Origin: CAVYPR01 sp052145775
Lineage (GTDB): Bacteria; Actinomycetota; Acidimicrobiia; Acidimicrobiales; RAAP-2
Length of the DNA: 16,574 bases
Direction: 5' to 3'
Assembly: GCA_052145775.1 (NCBI GenBank)
Contig: JBKQNY010000022.1
Span: 1-16,574 of the forward strand
Notes under the pieces: generated by a model
Databases searched by the model: none
Told to the model about the DNA's origin: nothing
The model's input: only the letters and a program-made list of their open reading frames with translations
In this document: piece after piece, positions 7,871-14,556 of the stretch
Position numbering within the stretch: position 1 is the first letter of the stretch
Layout of the letters: every line of letters begins with the position of its first letter
Made by a program: the position numbers and the translations under genes

Positions 7871-9154
7871 GTGCCCGCAACCGTGGTGGTGGGGACCCAG
7901 TGGGGTGACGAGGGCAAGGGCAAGCTCACCGACCTGCTGGCCGGGGAGATGGACCTCGTGGTGCGCTACCAGGGCGGCCACAACGCCGGCCACCGGATCG
8001 TCGTCGACGGGGAGGCCTTCGCCCTCCAGCTGGTCCCGAGCGGCATCTTGTACCCGCACATCACCCCGGTCATCGGCAACGGCGTTGTGGTGGACCCCGC
8101 GGTGCTCCTGGCCGAGGTGGACAACCTGGCCTCGCGCGGGGTGGACACCTCGCGGCTGGTGGTGAGCGGCAACGCCCACCTGATCATGCCCTACCACCAG
8201 GAGCTCGACCGGGTGACCGAGCGCTACCTCGGCAAGAACGCCCTGGGGACCACCAAGAGCGGGATCGGCCCCACCTACGCCGACAAGGCGGCCCGGGTCG
8301 GCCTGCGGGTCCAGGACCTGCTCGACCCCAAGATCTTCCGCCAGAAGCTCGACGTGGTCCTGAAGGAGAAGAACGCCGTCCTGGCCAAGGTCTACAACCG
8401 CCTGCCGCTGTCGGCCGACGAGATCGCGGCGCGCTACCTCGACGAGTTCGCCCCGCGGATCGCCCCGATGATCGCCGACACCGTTGGCATCGTCCACGAG
8501 GCCCTCGAGGACGGCCGCAACCTGCTGATGGAGGGTGCCCAGGCGACCTTCCTCGACCTCGACCACGGCACCTACCCCTTCGTCACCTCCTCCAACCCGG
8601 TGGCCGGCGGGGCCTGCACCGGGACCGGCCTCGGGCCCCGCCACATCGACCGGGTGATCGGGATCGCCAAGGCCTACATCACCCGGGTGGGCGCGGGCCC
8701 GTTCCCCACCGAGCTTCACGACGACGTGGGCGAGCTGCTGGTCGAGCGGGGCCACGAGTTCGGCACCGTCACCGGCCGCCGCCGCCGGCCCGGCTGGTTC
8801 GACGCGGTGATGGCCCGCCAGGCGGTCCGGCTCAACTCCCTCACCGAGGTCGCCCTCACCAAGCTCGACGTCCTCGACACCTTCGAGATGGTGAAGGTCT
8901 GCGTCGCCTACGAAGCCGGCGGCGAGCGGTTCACCCACCCCCCCTACCACCAGTCGGTCCTGCACCAGGTCACCCCGGTCTACGAGGAGCTGCCCGGGTG
9001 GCGCACCGACCTCACCGGGGTCACCGCGCTGGCCGAGATGCCCGTCGCCGCCCGTGACTACGTGGCCTTCCTGGCCGCCCAGGTGGGGGTCGAGGTGCGG
9101 CTGGTGGGCGTGGGTCCCGGGCGCGAGCAGTTCGTGTCATTCGCGACGGCGTGA
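7871..9154 (+). CDS. purA: Adenylosuccinate synthetase
   Basis: PurA joins IMP and aspartate using GTP to make adenylosuccinate, the first step from IMP to AMP. The 427-residue product has the normal length. The signature QWGDEGKGK lies at 10-18, with the catalytic Asp13, and GGHNAGH at 35-41 provides the catalytic His41, in the same numbering as the well-studied E. coli enzyme. Further family blocks include GTTKSGIGPTYADKAAR near 130, EGAQATFLDLDHGTYPFVTSSN near 222, and GRRRRPGWFDA near 304 (IMP/GTP binding). A strong GGAGG (7858-7862) stands 8 bases before the GTG start, and a -10-like TACACT precedes it. It opens the purine operon; 37 bases separate it from purD. Confidence 0.97.
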   Translation: MPATVVVGTQWGDEGKGKLTDLLAGEMDLVVRYQGGHNAGHRIVVDGEAFALQLVPSGILYPHITPVIGNGVVVDPAVLLAEVDNLASRGVDTSRLVVSGNAHLIMPYHQELDRVTERYLGKNALGTTKSGIGPTYADKAARVGLRVQDLLDPKIFRQKLDVVLKEKNAVLAKVYNRLPLSADEIAARYLDEFAPRIAPMIADTVGIVHEALEDGRNLLMEGAQATFLDLDHGTYPFVTSSNPVAGGACTGTGLGPRHIDRVIGIAKAYITRVGAGPFPTELHDDVGELLVERGHEFGTVTGRRRRPGWFDAVMARQAVRLNSLTEVALTKLDVLDTFEMVKVCVAYEAGGERFTHPPYHQSVLHQVTPVYEELPGWRTDLTGVTALAEMPVAARDYVAFLAAQVGVEVRLVGVGPGREQFVSFATA

Positions 9155-9191
9155 CGGGGCGCTCGACCACGGCCCGGCGCGGACGGCCCCG

Positions 9192-10520
9192 TTGACGGCC
9201 TCGCGCACGACCACCGTCTGCGTGGTGGGCTCGGGGGGACGCGAGCACGCGCTGGCCACGGTGCTGGCCCGCGGCGCCGACGTGGTGGTCACCCCGGGCA
9301 ACCCGGGCATGCCGGCCACGACGTCGGGGGGACACCGGATCACCGTCACCCCGGCCCCCCCCGAGGAGGTCGAGGCCGACCTGGTGGTGGTCGGGCCCGA
9401 GGGCCCGCTGGTCGACGGGCTGGCCGACCGGCTGCGCCGGCGGGGCACGCCGGTGGTGGGGCCGGGGGCGGACGGGGCGCTCTTGGAGGGATCGAAGCGG
9501 TTCATGAAGGAGCTCCTCGACGAGGCCGGGGTGCCGACGGCCGCCTTCGGGTCCTTCGACCGGGTGGACGAGGCTGTGCGTTTCCTGCGCACCCTGCCCG
9601 GCCCCTGGGTGGTGAAGACCGACGGCCTGGCCGCCGGCAAGGGCGTCCTGGTGGCCGACACCCTGGCCGAGGCGGAGGCCGACGTGGAGGCCAAGCTCAG
9701 CGGGGCCGCCTTCGGCGACGCCGGCCGGCGCGTCATCATCGAGGAGGGGCTGACCGGCCCCGAGTGCTCGCTGCTGGTGCTGTGCGACGGGCGCCGGGTG
9801 GTGCCCCTCGCCCCCTCCCAGGACTTCAAGCGGCTCTCCGACGGCGACACCGGTCCCAACACCGGCGGCATGGGGGCCTACTCCCCGGTCCCCGAGGTCG
9901 GCGACGACCTGGTCCAAGAGCTCGTCTACGGCGCGGTCGAGCCGCTGGTGGCGGTCATGCGCTCGCGGGGCATCGACTACCGCGGGGTCCTCTACGCCGG
10001 GCTCATGCTCACCCCCGAGGGGCCCAAGGTGCTCGAGTACAACGTGCGGTTCGGCGACCCCGAGGCCCAGGCCGTCCTGCCTCGGTGGAGCGGGGACCCC
10101 GTGGCCGCCCTCATGGCGGTGGCCGAGGGCCGGCTGGGCGATCTCCCCGTCGGCGAGCTGGGGTTCTCCGAGGAGTCCTCGATCTGCGTGGTCCTCTCGG
10201 CCGAGGGGTACCCGACGGGCCCAAGAGCGGGTGACCAGATCCGGGGGCTGGCCGACGACGGCCAGCTGGCCGAGCCGGTCGAGGGGGTGACGGTCTTCCA
10301 CGCCGGCACCGGCCGGGCCGGGCCGGGCGAGCCGTTCGTGACCACCGGCGGCCGGGTGCTCGGTCTCTGCGCCCTGGCCCCCGGCCTCGACGAGGCCCGG
10401 AGCCGCGCCTACCGGGCCGCCCGGTCGATCGGCTGGGACGGGGCCCACTACCGCACCGACATCGCCGAACGAGCCGCCCTGGTCTCGGCCGGCCGGGCGC
10501 CGGGGGAGGCGGGCCGGTGA
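9192..10520 (+). CDS. purD: Phosphoribosylamine-glycine ligase (GAR synthetase)
   Basis: PurD uses ATP to join 5-phosphoribosylamine and glycine, the second step of de novo purine synthesis. Blocks seen: GSGGREHALA close to the N-terminus (13-22), VVVGPEGPLVDGLAD, the ATP-grasp stretch PWVVKTDGLAAGKGVLVA, SQDFKRLSDGDTGPNTGGMGAYSP, and the ATP/metal motif YNVRFGDPEAQ. The frame is open upstream into purA, so the start must be chosen. The TTG at 9192 is the only candidate that places the usual short lead before GSGGREHA, giving 442 residues, slightly above the common 425-430. GTG at 9222 is an alternative but leaves almost no lead. No clear binding site precedes the TTG, so the start is the weakest part of this call. 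The stop overlaps the purB start (GTGA). Confidence 0.93.
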   Translation: MTASRTTTVCVVGSGGREHALATVLARGADVVVTPGNPGMPATTSGGHRITVTPAPPEEVEADLVVVGPEGPLVDGLADRLRRRGTPVVGPGADGALLEGSKRFMKELLDEAGVPTAAFGSFDRVDEAVRFLRTLPGPWVVKTDGLAAGKGVLVADTLAEAEADVEAKLSGAAFGDAGRRVIIEEGLTGPECSLLVLCDGRRVVPLAPSQDFKRLSDGDTGPNTGGMGAYSPVPEVGDDLVQELVYGAVEPLVAVMRSRGIDYRGVLYAGLMLTPEGPKVLEYNVRFGDPEAQAVLPRWSGDPVAALMAVAEGRLGDLPVGELGFSEESSICVVLSAEGYPTGPRAGDQIRGLADDGQLAEPVEGVTVFHAGTGRAGPGEPFVTTGGRVLGLCALAPGLDEARSRAYRAARSIGWDGAHYRTDIAERAALVSAGRAPGEAGR

Positions 10521-11851
10521 TCCCCCGCTACAGCCCGCCCGACATGGCCGCCCTCTTCAGCGACGAGGCGCGCCTGGCCCGCTGGCTGGAGGTGGAACTC
10601 CTGGCGGTGGAGGGGCTGGCCGAGGTCGGCGTGGTGCCCGAAGCCGACGCCCGGGAGGTCCGGCGGCGGGCCCCGGTGGTCGACGCTGGCCTGGTGGCCG
10701 AGGTGGCCGAGCGCGAGCGGGTCACCGACCACGACGTGGCCGCCTTCGTCGACGTGGTGCAGGCGCGCATCGGCCAGCCCGAGGGCTCCTGGATCCACTA
10801 CGGCCTCACCTCCTCGGACGTGGTCGACACCGCCCAGTGCGCCACCCTGGCCGCGGCCTGCGACCTCCTTCTCGAGGCGGCCGACGGGCTGGTGGCCGCC
10901 CTGGCGGCCCGGGCGAGGGAGCTGATCGACGTCCCGGTGACCGGCCGCACCCACGGGATGGCGGCCGAGCCCACGACCTTCGGGACCAAGTTCGCCCTCT
11001 GGGCCCTCCAGGCCGACCGGGACCGCCAGCGGCTGCACACGGCCCGGGCACGCGTGGCCGTCGGCAAGCTGTCGGGGGCGGTCGGGACCTACTCCAACAT
11101 CGACCCGGTGGTGGAGGCCCACGTCTGCCGGGCGCTCGGCCTCCGGCCGGTCCCGGCCACCCAGGTCATCGCCCGGGACCGCCACGCCGAGTACCTCTTC
11201 GCCTGCGCCTCGGTCGGGGCGACGGTGGAGCTGATCGCCACCGAGGTGCGCCACCTGGCCCGCACCGAGGTGGGCGAGGCGGCCGAGCCCTTCGCCGCCG
11301 GCCAGAAGGGCAGCTCGGCCATGCCCCACAAGCGCAACCCGATCCTCTCCGAGCGGCTCTGCGGGCTGGCCCGCGTGCTGCGCGGCTACGCCGGGGCCGG
11401 CCTCGAGGACGTCGCCCTCTGGCACGAGCGGGACATCTCGCACAGCTCGGCCGAGCGGGTGGTCCTGCCCGACGCCTCGATGCTCACCCTCTACGTGCAG
11501 CGCAAGGCGACGGGCCTCGCCTCGGGCCTGGTGATCGACGCCGGGCGCGCCCTGACCAACCTGACCGAGGGCACCCGGGGGCTCGTCTTCAGCCAGTCGG
11601 TGCTCCTGGCCCTGGTGGCCTCGGGGCTGGCCCGCGACGACGCCTACCGCATCGTCCAGCGCGACGCCGCGGCCGCCGCCGCCGAGGGGCGGCACCTGCG
11701 CGAGGTGCTGGCCGCCGACCCGGCCGTCGCGCTCGGTGACGACGAGCTCGACGCGGCCTTCGACCTCGAGCGGACCCTCCGCCACCGCCGCCGGTTCCTC
11801 GAGGCCCTCGACGGCATCGACGCCGCCGGCACGTCCCGGGGCGCGCCGTGA
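10517..11851 (+). CDS. purB: Adenylosuccinate lyase
   Basis: PurB removes fumarate twice in purine synthesis: from SAICAR to give AICAR, and from adenylosuccinate to give AMP. The 444-residue product belongs to the fumarase/aspartase superfamily. Family blocks in order are HYGLTSSDVVDTAQ (94-107), TGRTHGMAAEPTTFG (142-156, with a catalytic His146), and the mobile-loop signature GSSAMPHKRNP (265-275, with the catalytic serine), followed by LWHERDISHSSAER (301-314). GGAGG at 10505-10509 lies 7 bases before the GTG start, which overlaps the purD stop by 4 bases. Its place between purD and purC, with purA in the same operon, fits its role in both branches. Confidence 0.96.
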   Translation: MIPRYSPPDMAALFSDEARLARWLEVELLAVEGLAEVGVVPEADAREVRRRAPVVDAGLVAEVAERERVTDHDVAAFVDVVQARIGQPEGSWIHYGLTSSDVVDTAQCATLAAACDLLLEAADGLVAALAARARELIDVPVTGRTHGMAAEPTTFGTKFALWALQADRDRQRLHTARARVAVGKLSGAVGTYSNIDPVVEAHVCRALGLRPVPATQVIARDRHAEYLFACASVGATVELIATEVRHLARTEVGEAAEPFAAGQKGSSAMPHKRNPILSERLCGLARVLRGYAGAGLEDVALWHERDISHSSAERVVLPDASMLTLYVQRKATGLASGLVIDAGRALTNLTEGTRGLVFSQSVLLALVASGLARDDAYRIVQRDAAAAAAEGRHLREVLAADPAVALGDDELDAAFDLERTLRHRRRFLEALDGIDAAGTSRGAP

Positions 11852-12765
11852 GCGCGGCCGGGCTCCCCCTCGTCCACTCGGGCAAGGTCCGCGACCTCTA
11901 CGACGCGGGCGACGAGCTGCTGGTCATGTTGGCCTCGGACCGGATCAGCGCCTACGACGTGGTGTTCGCCGAGCCCATCCCCGACAAGGGCCGGGTGCTG
12001 ACGGCCATGACGGCCTTCTGGTGCGAGGAGCTGGCCGGGGTGGCGCCCGGCTCGGTGGTCACCGCCGACCCGGACGAGATCCGGGCACGGGTGCCGGCCG
12101 CCGCCGCCCTCGACGAAGCGGTCCCGGGCGGATCGATCGACGGGCGGGCGCTGCTGGTGCGCCGGGCGCAGATGCTCCCCATCGAGTGCATCGTCCGCGG
12201 CTACCTGGCCGGCCAGGCCTACGACGAGTACGCCGTCTCGGGCACCGTCCACGGCACCCCCATGCCGACCGGGCTCCGCCTGGCCGACCGGTTCGACGCC
12301 CCCATGTTCACCCCCTCGACCAAGGCCGAGGTCGGCCACGACGTCAACATCGGCCTGGTGGAGGCGACCGAGCTCGTGGGGGCCGATTCGGCCCTCGAGG
12401 CGCGGGCCGTCTCCCTCGCCCTCTACGAGCGGGCCGCCCGGCGGGTGGAGGCGGCGGGGTTCGTCCTGGCCGACACCAAGTTCGAGCTCGGCTACGTCGA
12501 CGGCGCCCTCACCCTCTGCGACGAGGTGGTGACCCCCGACTCCTCGCGGCTGTGGCCGGCCGACCAGGTGGTGCCGGGCACCACCCCGCCGGCCTTCGAC
12601 AAGCAGCCGCTCCGGGACTGGGCGGCGGCCGGGGACTGGGACAAGCGCCCCCCGCCCCCGCCCCTCCCCCCCGATGTGGTGCGGGAGACCTCCGAGCGGT
12701 ACGTGGCCGCCTACGAGCGGATCACCGGGCGCCGGCTGGACGACTGGTACGGTGCCGGCCGATGA
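11848..12765 (+). CDS. purC: SAICAR synthetase
   Basis: PurC joins CAIR and aspartate with ATP to make SAICAR, the substrate of the neighbouring PurB. The 305-residue product is of the longer PurC type. Motifs: SGKVRDLYDA (11-20) forming the nucleotide-binding start, SDRISAYDVVF (30-40), ECIVRGYLAGQAYDEY (113-128), STKAEVGHDVNI (157-168) and LADTKFELGYVDG (207-219), then DEVVTPDSSRLWP (225-237). A proline run (268-275) lies before the C-terminal helix. The GTG start overlaps the purB stop (GTGA) and has only a weak G-rich site upstream, which points to translational coupling; the end overlaps purS (ATGA). Confidence 0.96.
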   Translation: MSAAGLPLVHSGKVRDLYDAGDELLVMLASDRISAYDVVFAEPIPDKGRVLTAMTAFWCEELAGVAPGSVVTADPDEIRARVPAAAALDEAVPGGSIDGRALLVRRAQMLPIECIVRGYLAGQAYDEYAVSGTVHGTPMPTGLRLADRFDAPMFTPSTKAEVGHDVNIGLVEATELVGADSALEARAVSLALYERAARRVEAAGFVLADTKFELGYVDGALTLCDEVVTPDSSRLWPADQVVPGTTPPAFDKQPLRDWAAAGDWDKRPPPPPLPPDVVRETSERYVAAYERITGRRLDDWYGAGR

Positions 12766-13028
12766 GGTTCTCGGCCCGCGTCGAGGTGCGGCTGCGGCCG
12801 GGGATCGCCGACCCCGAGGGGGCCACCATCGAGCGGGCGCTGCCGGCCCTCGGCTTCGACGACGTCTCCGACGTGCGTGCCGGCCGCTCCTTCTGCTTCG
12901 AGCTGGAGGCCGCCGACGAGCCGGCCGCCCGGCGCCGGGCCGAGGAGCTGGCCCACCGGCTGCTGGCCAACCCGGTCATCGAGGAGAGCCGGCTCGAGGT
13001 GGTGGCCGCCGCCGACGGGCACGGCTGA
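12762..13028 (+). CDS. purS: FGAM synthase subunit PurS
   Basis: PurS is the small dimeric subunit that bridges PurL and PurQ in the three-part FGAM synthase of Gram-positive bacteria and archaea. The 88-residue product has the normal size and pattern: an opening beta strand RFSARVEVRLRPGIADPEG (2-20), the helix start GATIERALPALGF (20-32), a second strand DVSDVRAGRSFCFELEA (34-50), and a final helix with LLANPVIEESRLEVV (67-81). It starts at an ATG overlapping the purC stop (ATGA), and its TGA shares one base with the purQ ATG, so all three are translationally coupled. Confidence 0.94.
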   Translation: MRFSARVEVRLRPGIADPEGATIERALPALGFDDVSDVRAGRSFCFELEAADEPAARRRAEELAHRLLANPVIEESRLEVVAAADGHG

Positions 13029-13708
13029 TGTCGCTGCGGGTCGGGGTGGTGGTCTTCCCCGGGACCAACTGCGAGCACGACGTGGTGGCCGCCGTCGACC
13101 GGCTCGGCGGGGTGGGGGAGCTGGTCTGGCACGGTCGCCGCGACCTGGACGGCCTCGACGCCGTCGTCCTGCCCGGTGGCTTCGCCCACGGGGACTACCT
13201 GCGACCGGGGGCCCTGGCCCGCTTCTCCCCGGTGATGGGGGCGGTGGCCGAGTTCGCCGCGGCCGGCGGCCCGGTGGTGGGCGTCTGCAACGGCTTCCAG
13301 GTCCTCACCGAGGCGGGCCTGTTGCCCGGGGCGCTGCAGAAGAACCGGGAGCTCCGTTTCCTGTGCACCACGGTCGGGGTGCGGGTGGCCTCGGCGCGCT
13401 CGGTGCTCACCCGCGGGGTGGCCGAGGGCACCGTGTTGCAGATCCCCATCAACCACTTCCTGGGCAGCTATGTCTGCGACCGGGCCACCCTCGACGAGCT
13501 GGTCGGCGAAGGCCGGGTGGTCCTGCGCTACACCGAGAACCCGAACGGCTCGGTCGACGACATCGCCGGCATCATGAACGCCGCCGGCAACGTGGTCGGG
13601 CTCATGCCGCACCCCGAGCGCGCCGTGGACGAGCTGCTCGGCTCGACCGACGGCGCGGTGCTCCTGGGGGCGCTGCTGGGGTCGACCGACGGCGCCCGGG
13701 CCGCCTGA
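13028..13708 (+). CDS. purQ: FGAM synthase glutaminase subunit PurQ
   Basis: PurQ is a class-I glutamine amidotransferase that releases ammonia from glutamine and passes it to PurL for making FGAM. The 226-residue product starts with VGVVVFPGTNCEHD (5-18), has the oxyanion motif LPGGFAHGDYLRPGALAR (48-65), the nucleophile Cys87 in GVCNGFQ (85-91), and the remaining triad members His195 and Glu197 in MPHPERA (193-199). The ATG at 13028 shares one base with the purS stop. The C-terminus contains GSTDGA twice (205-210 and 218-223), encoded by a 14-base exact repeat. It is the last gene of the operon before a convergent minus-strand gene. Confidence 0.96.
   Translation: MSLRVGVVVFPGTNCEHDVVAAVDRLGGVGELVWHGRRDLDGLDAVVLPGGFAHGDYLRPGALARFSPVMGAVAEFAAAGGPVVGVCNGFQVLTEAGLLPGALQKNRELRFLCTTVGVRVASARSVLTRGVAEGTVLQIPINHFLGSYVCDRATLDELVGEGRVVLRYTENPNGSVDDIAGIMNAAGNVVGLMPHPERAVDELLGSTDGAVLLGALLGSTDGARAA
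13643..13695 (+). repeat. 14-base direct repeat at the purQ 3' end
   Basis: TCGACCGACGGCGC occurs at 13643-13656 and 13682-13695, 39 bases (13 codons) apart and in frame, duplicating GSTDGA and part of the Leu-rich sequence around it. It looks like a small tandem duplication that lengthened the PurQ tail beyond the catalytic core. Confidence 0.7.
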
Positions 13709-13715
13709 AGGGGCG

Positions 13716-13739
13716 GCGCGCCGGACGGGTCAGGCGCGC
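13716..13739. terminator. Possible two-way terminator between purQ and the convergent gene
   Basis: GCGCGCC (13716-13722) pairs perfectly with GGCGCGC (13733-13739) around a 10-base loop. It begins 7 bases after the purQ stop and overlaps the last codons and stop of the minus-strand gene. No T tract is present on either side, so it is a candidate only by its position and stem strength. Confidence 0.45.
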
Positions 13740-14155
13740 GAGCGGGCGATGTTGGCCTTCTGTAACACGGCGGCGCTCACCCCGGCGCTGCGCCAGGTGC
13801 TGTAGCCGATGCCCTTGCGCTCGCCGTAGGCCTTGGCCACCTTCACGAACTGCTTCTCGAGGCCGCTCAGGTCCTGCACCTCGCCGCTGCGGGCCATCTC
13901 CTCTTCGAGGTTCTTCTTCTCCTGCATGAGGTGGAGCCGGGTGAGCGGCTCGGCGTCGACGAGCTGGGCGTCGATCGAGGTGAGCCGCTTCTGGATGGAG
14001 GCACCGGTCCTCCGACGGCCGCGTCGCGGCTTGGAGGACTCCAGCGCCTCGAGGTAGCGACGGACGGCGAGGCCCTCCTCGCGACCTTTCGCCAGGGCGG
14101 CCTTGTGCTCTTTGCTCATCGACCGGTGTTGCGCATTCGTCTTTTGGTTTGCCAT
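13730..14155 (-). CDS. Small basic protein of unknown function
   Basis: The 141-residue product is strongly basic and has no signal peptide or membrane segment. The N-terminus (1-30) is polar with MSKEHKAALAKGREEG, followed by a very basic patch KPRRGRRR (42-49). A helical, possibly coiled-coil part (about 52-90) contains IQKRL, IDAQL, RLHLMQEKKNLEEEM. The C-terminus has LEKQFVKVAKAYGERKGIGY (99-118) and TWRSAGVSAAVLQKANI (120-136). From memory, the ERKGI-Y-x-x-W-R-x-x-G-V-x-x-x-VL pattern recurs in uncharacterised actinobacterial proteins, but I cannot verify this. Basic charge and a helix-turn-like C-terminus would suit nucleic-acid binding; that is inference. I chose the ATG at 14155 because GAGGAAG lies 8 bases upstream; an in-frame ATG 12 codons earlier lacks such a site. 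It has its own promoter (14212-14242) and is convergent with purQ, splitting purSQ from purL. Confidence 0.85.
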   Translation of the reverse strand: MANQKTNAQHRSMSKEHKAALAKGREEGLAVRRYLEALESSKPRRGRRRTGASIQKRLTSIDAQLVDAEPLTRLHLMQEKKNLEEEMARSGEVQDLSGLEKQFVKVAKAYGERKGIGYSTWRSAGVSAAVLQKANIARSRA

Positions 14156-14211
14156 GTCCCTATCTTCCTCGATTCGTCGATTGAAAGGCAAAATCCGTCC
14201 CCACTCATTTC

Positions 14212-14242
14212 ATAATAATGGGCTAAGAACCGATTCCGTCAA
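14212..14242 (-). promoter_or_regulatory. Promoter of the minus-strand unknown gene
   Basis: Read on the minus strand, TTGACG (14242-14237) serves as the -35 box, followed by an AT-rich -10 region with TATTAT (14217-14212, spacer 19) or the overlapping ATTATT (14219-14214, spacer 17). This is close to the sigma-70 consensus and unusual in such GC-rich DNA. Transcription would start near 14205, giving a leader of about 50 bases that contains the GAGGAAG binding site. Confidence 0.6.
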
Positions 14243-14255
14243 ATGTTGCTGCGGC

Positions 14256-14330
14256 CCGAAGAACGGTCGGGATGGGACGCCGAATTGCGGCGTCCATTCG
14301 CCCCGTGGCAGGTCCCGACCAAACGTTCGG
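14256..14330. repeat. Two-stem inverted-repeat structure upstream of purL
   Basis: CCGAA (14256-14260) pairs with TTCGG (14326-14330), then GGTCGGGA (14265-14272) pairs perfectly with TCCCGACC (14313-14320). Inside, GGACGCCG (14275-14282) pairs perfectly with CGGCGTCC (14288-14295) around a 5-base loop. A 17-base single-stranded piece (14296-14312) remains on the 3' side. It lies just beyond the -35 box of the minus-strand promoter and 227 bases before the purL start. It may be a structured RNA or a cluster of protein-binding palindromes; I recognise no known family. Confidence 0.5.
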
Positions 14331-14511
14331 AGCGTGAGAAGGCAATCACCCGTCCCCGATATCCGGCGGGGCCGCGTCGCTTGCACGTGATTCGAAAGAA
14401 GGTGGATGCCCCGCATTGAGGGGGGAAAACCCTGGGAGACCAGCCAAAATCGACGCCGGGAGCACCCCTCGGTTGGGTGGATCTGATGCCACCGGAGCGC
14501 TGAATGGGCCT

Positions 14512-14526
14512 CGCCGGTTCCCGGCG
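14512..14526. promoter_or_regulatory. Palindrome at the expected -35 position of purL
   Basis: CGCCGG (14512-14517) and CCGGCG (14521-14526) form a perfect inverted repeat around TTC. It covers the place where a -35 box would sit for the TACGGT element, so it could be an operator for purL. GC-rich palindromes also arise by chance in this DNA. Confidence 0.35.
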
Positions 14527-14543
14527 CGTCGGGGGCTCCCCGC

Positions 14544-14549
14544 TACGGT
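14544..14549 (+). promoter_or_regulatory. Possible -10 box for leaderless purL
   Basis: TACGGT fits the TANNNT -10 pattern and ends 7 bases before the ATG at 14557. That geometry would place the transcription start on the A of the start codon, giving a leaderless mRNA, which is common in actinobacteria. It agrees with the lack of a well-spaced ribosome binding site. Confidence 0.4.
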
Positions 14550-14556
14550 GTCGGCC

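Larger units (their letters stand above)
14156..14556. other. 401-base divergent intergenic region before purL
   Basis: It lies between the starts of the minus-strand unknown gene and purL. It holds a good minus-strand promoter (14212-14242), a two-stem structure (14256-14330), a small CTGG-GAGA-CCAG hairpin with a GNRA-type loop (14432-14443), a 6-bp palindrome (14512-14526), and a -10-like box next to the purL start. The base composition is clearly more AT-rich than the genes, mainly at 14160-14250. No frame in it has convincing coding bias. I see no known riboswitch. Confidence 0.6.

Noticed and set aside
14103..14390. Plus-strand frame of 95 codons over the start of the minus-strand gene and its promoter
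   Set aside because: It overlaps a better supported gene and promoter, lacks a ribosome binding site and has no coding bias.
14156..14556. Known purine or ZTP riboswitch before purL
   Set aside because: The conserved bases I remember for these families are not present by eye; only generic stems are seen.
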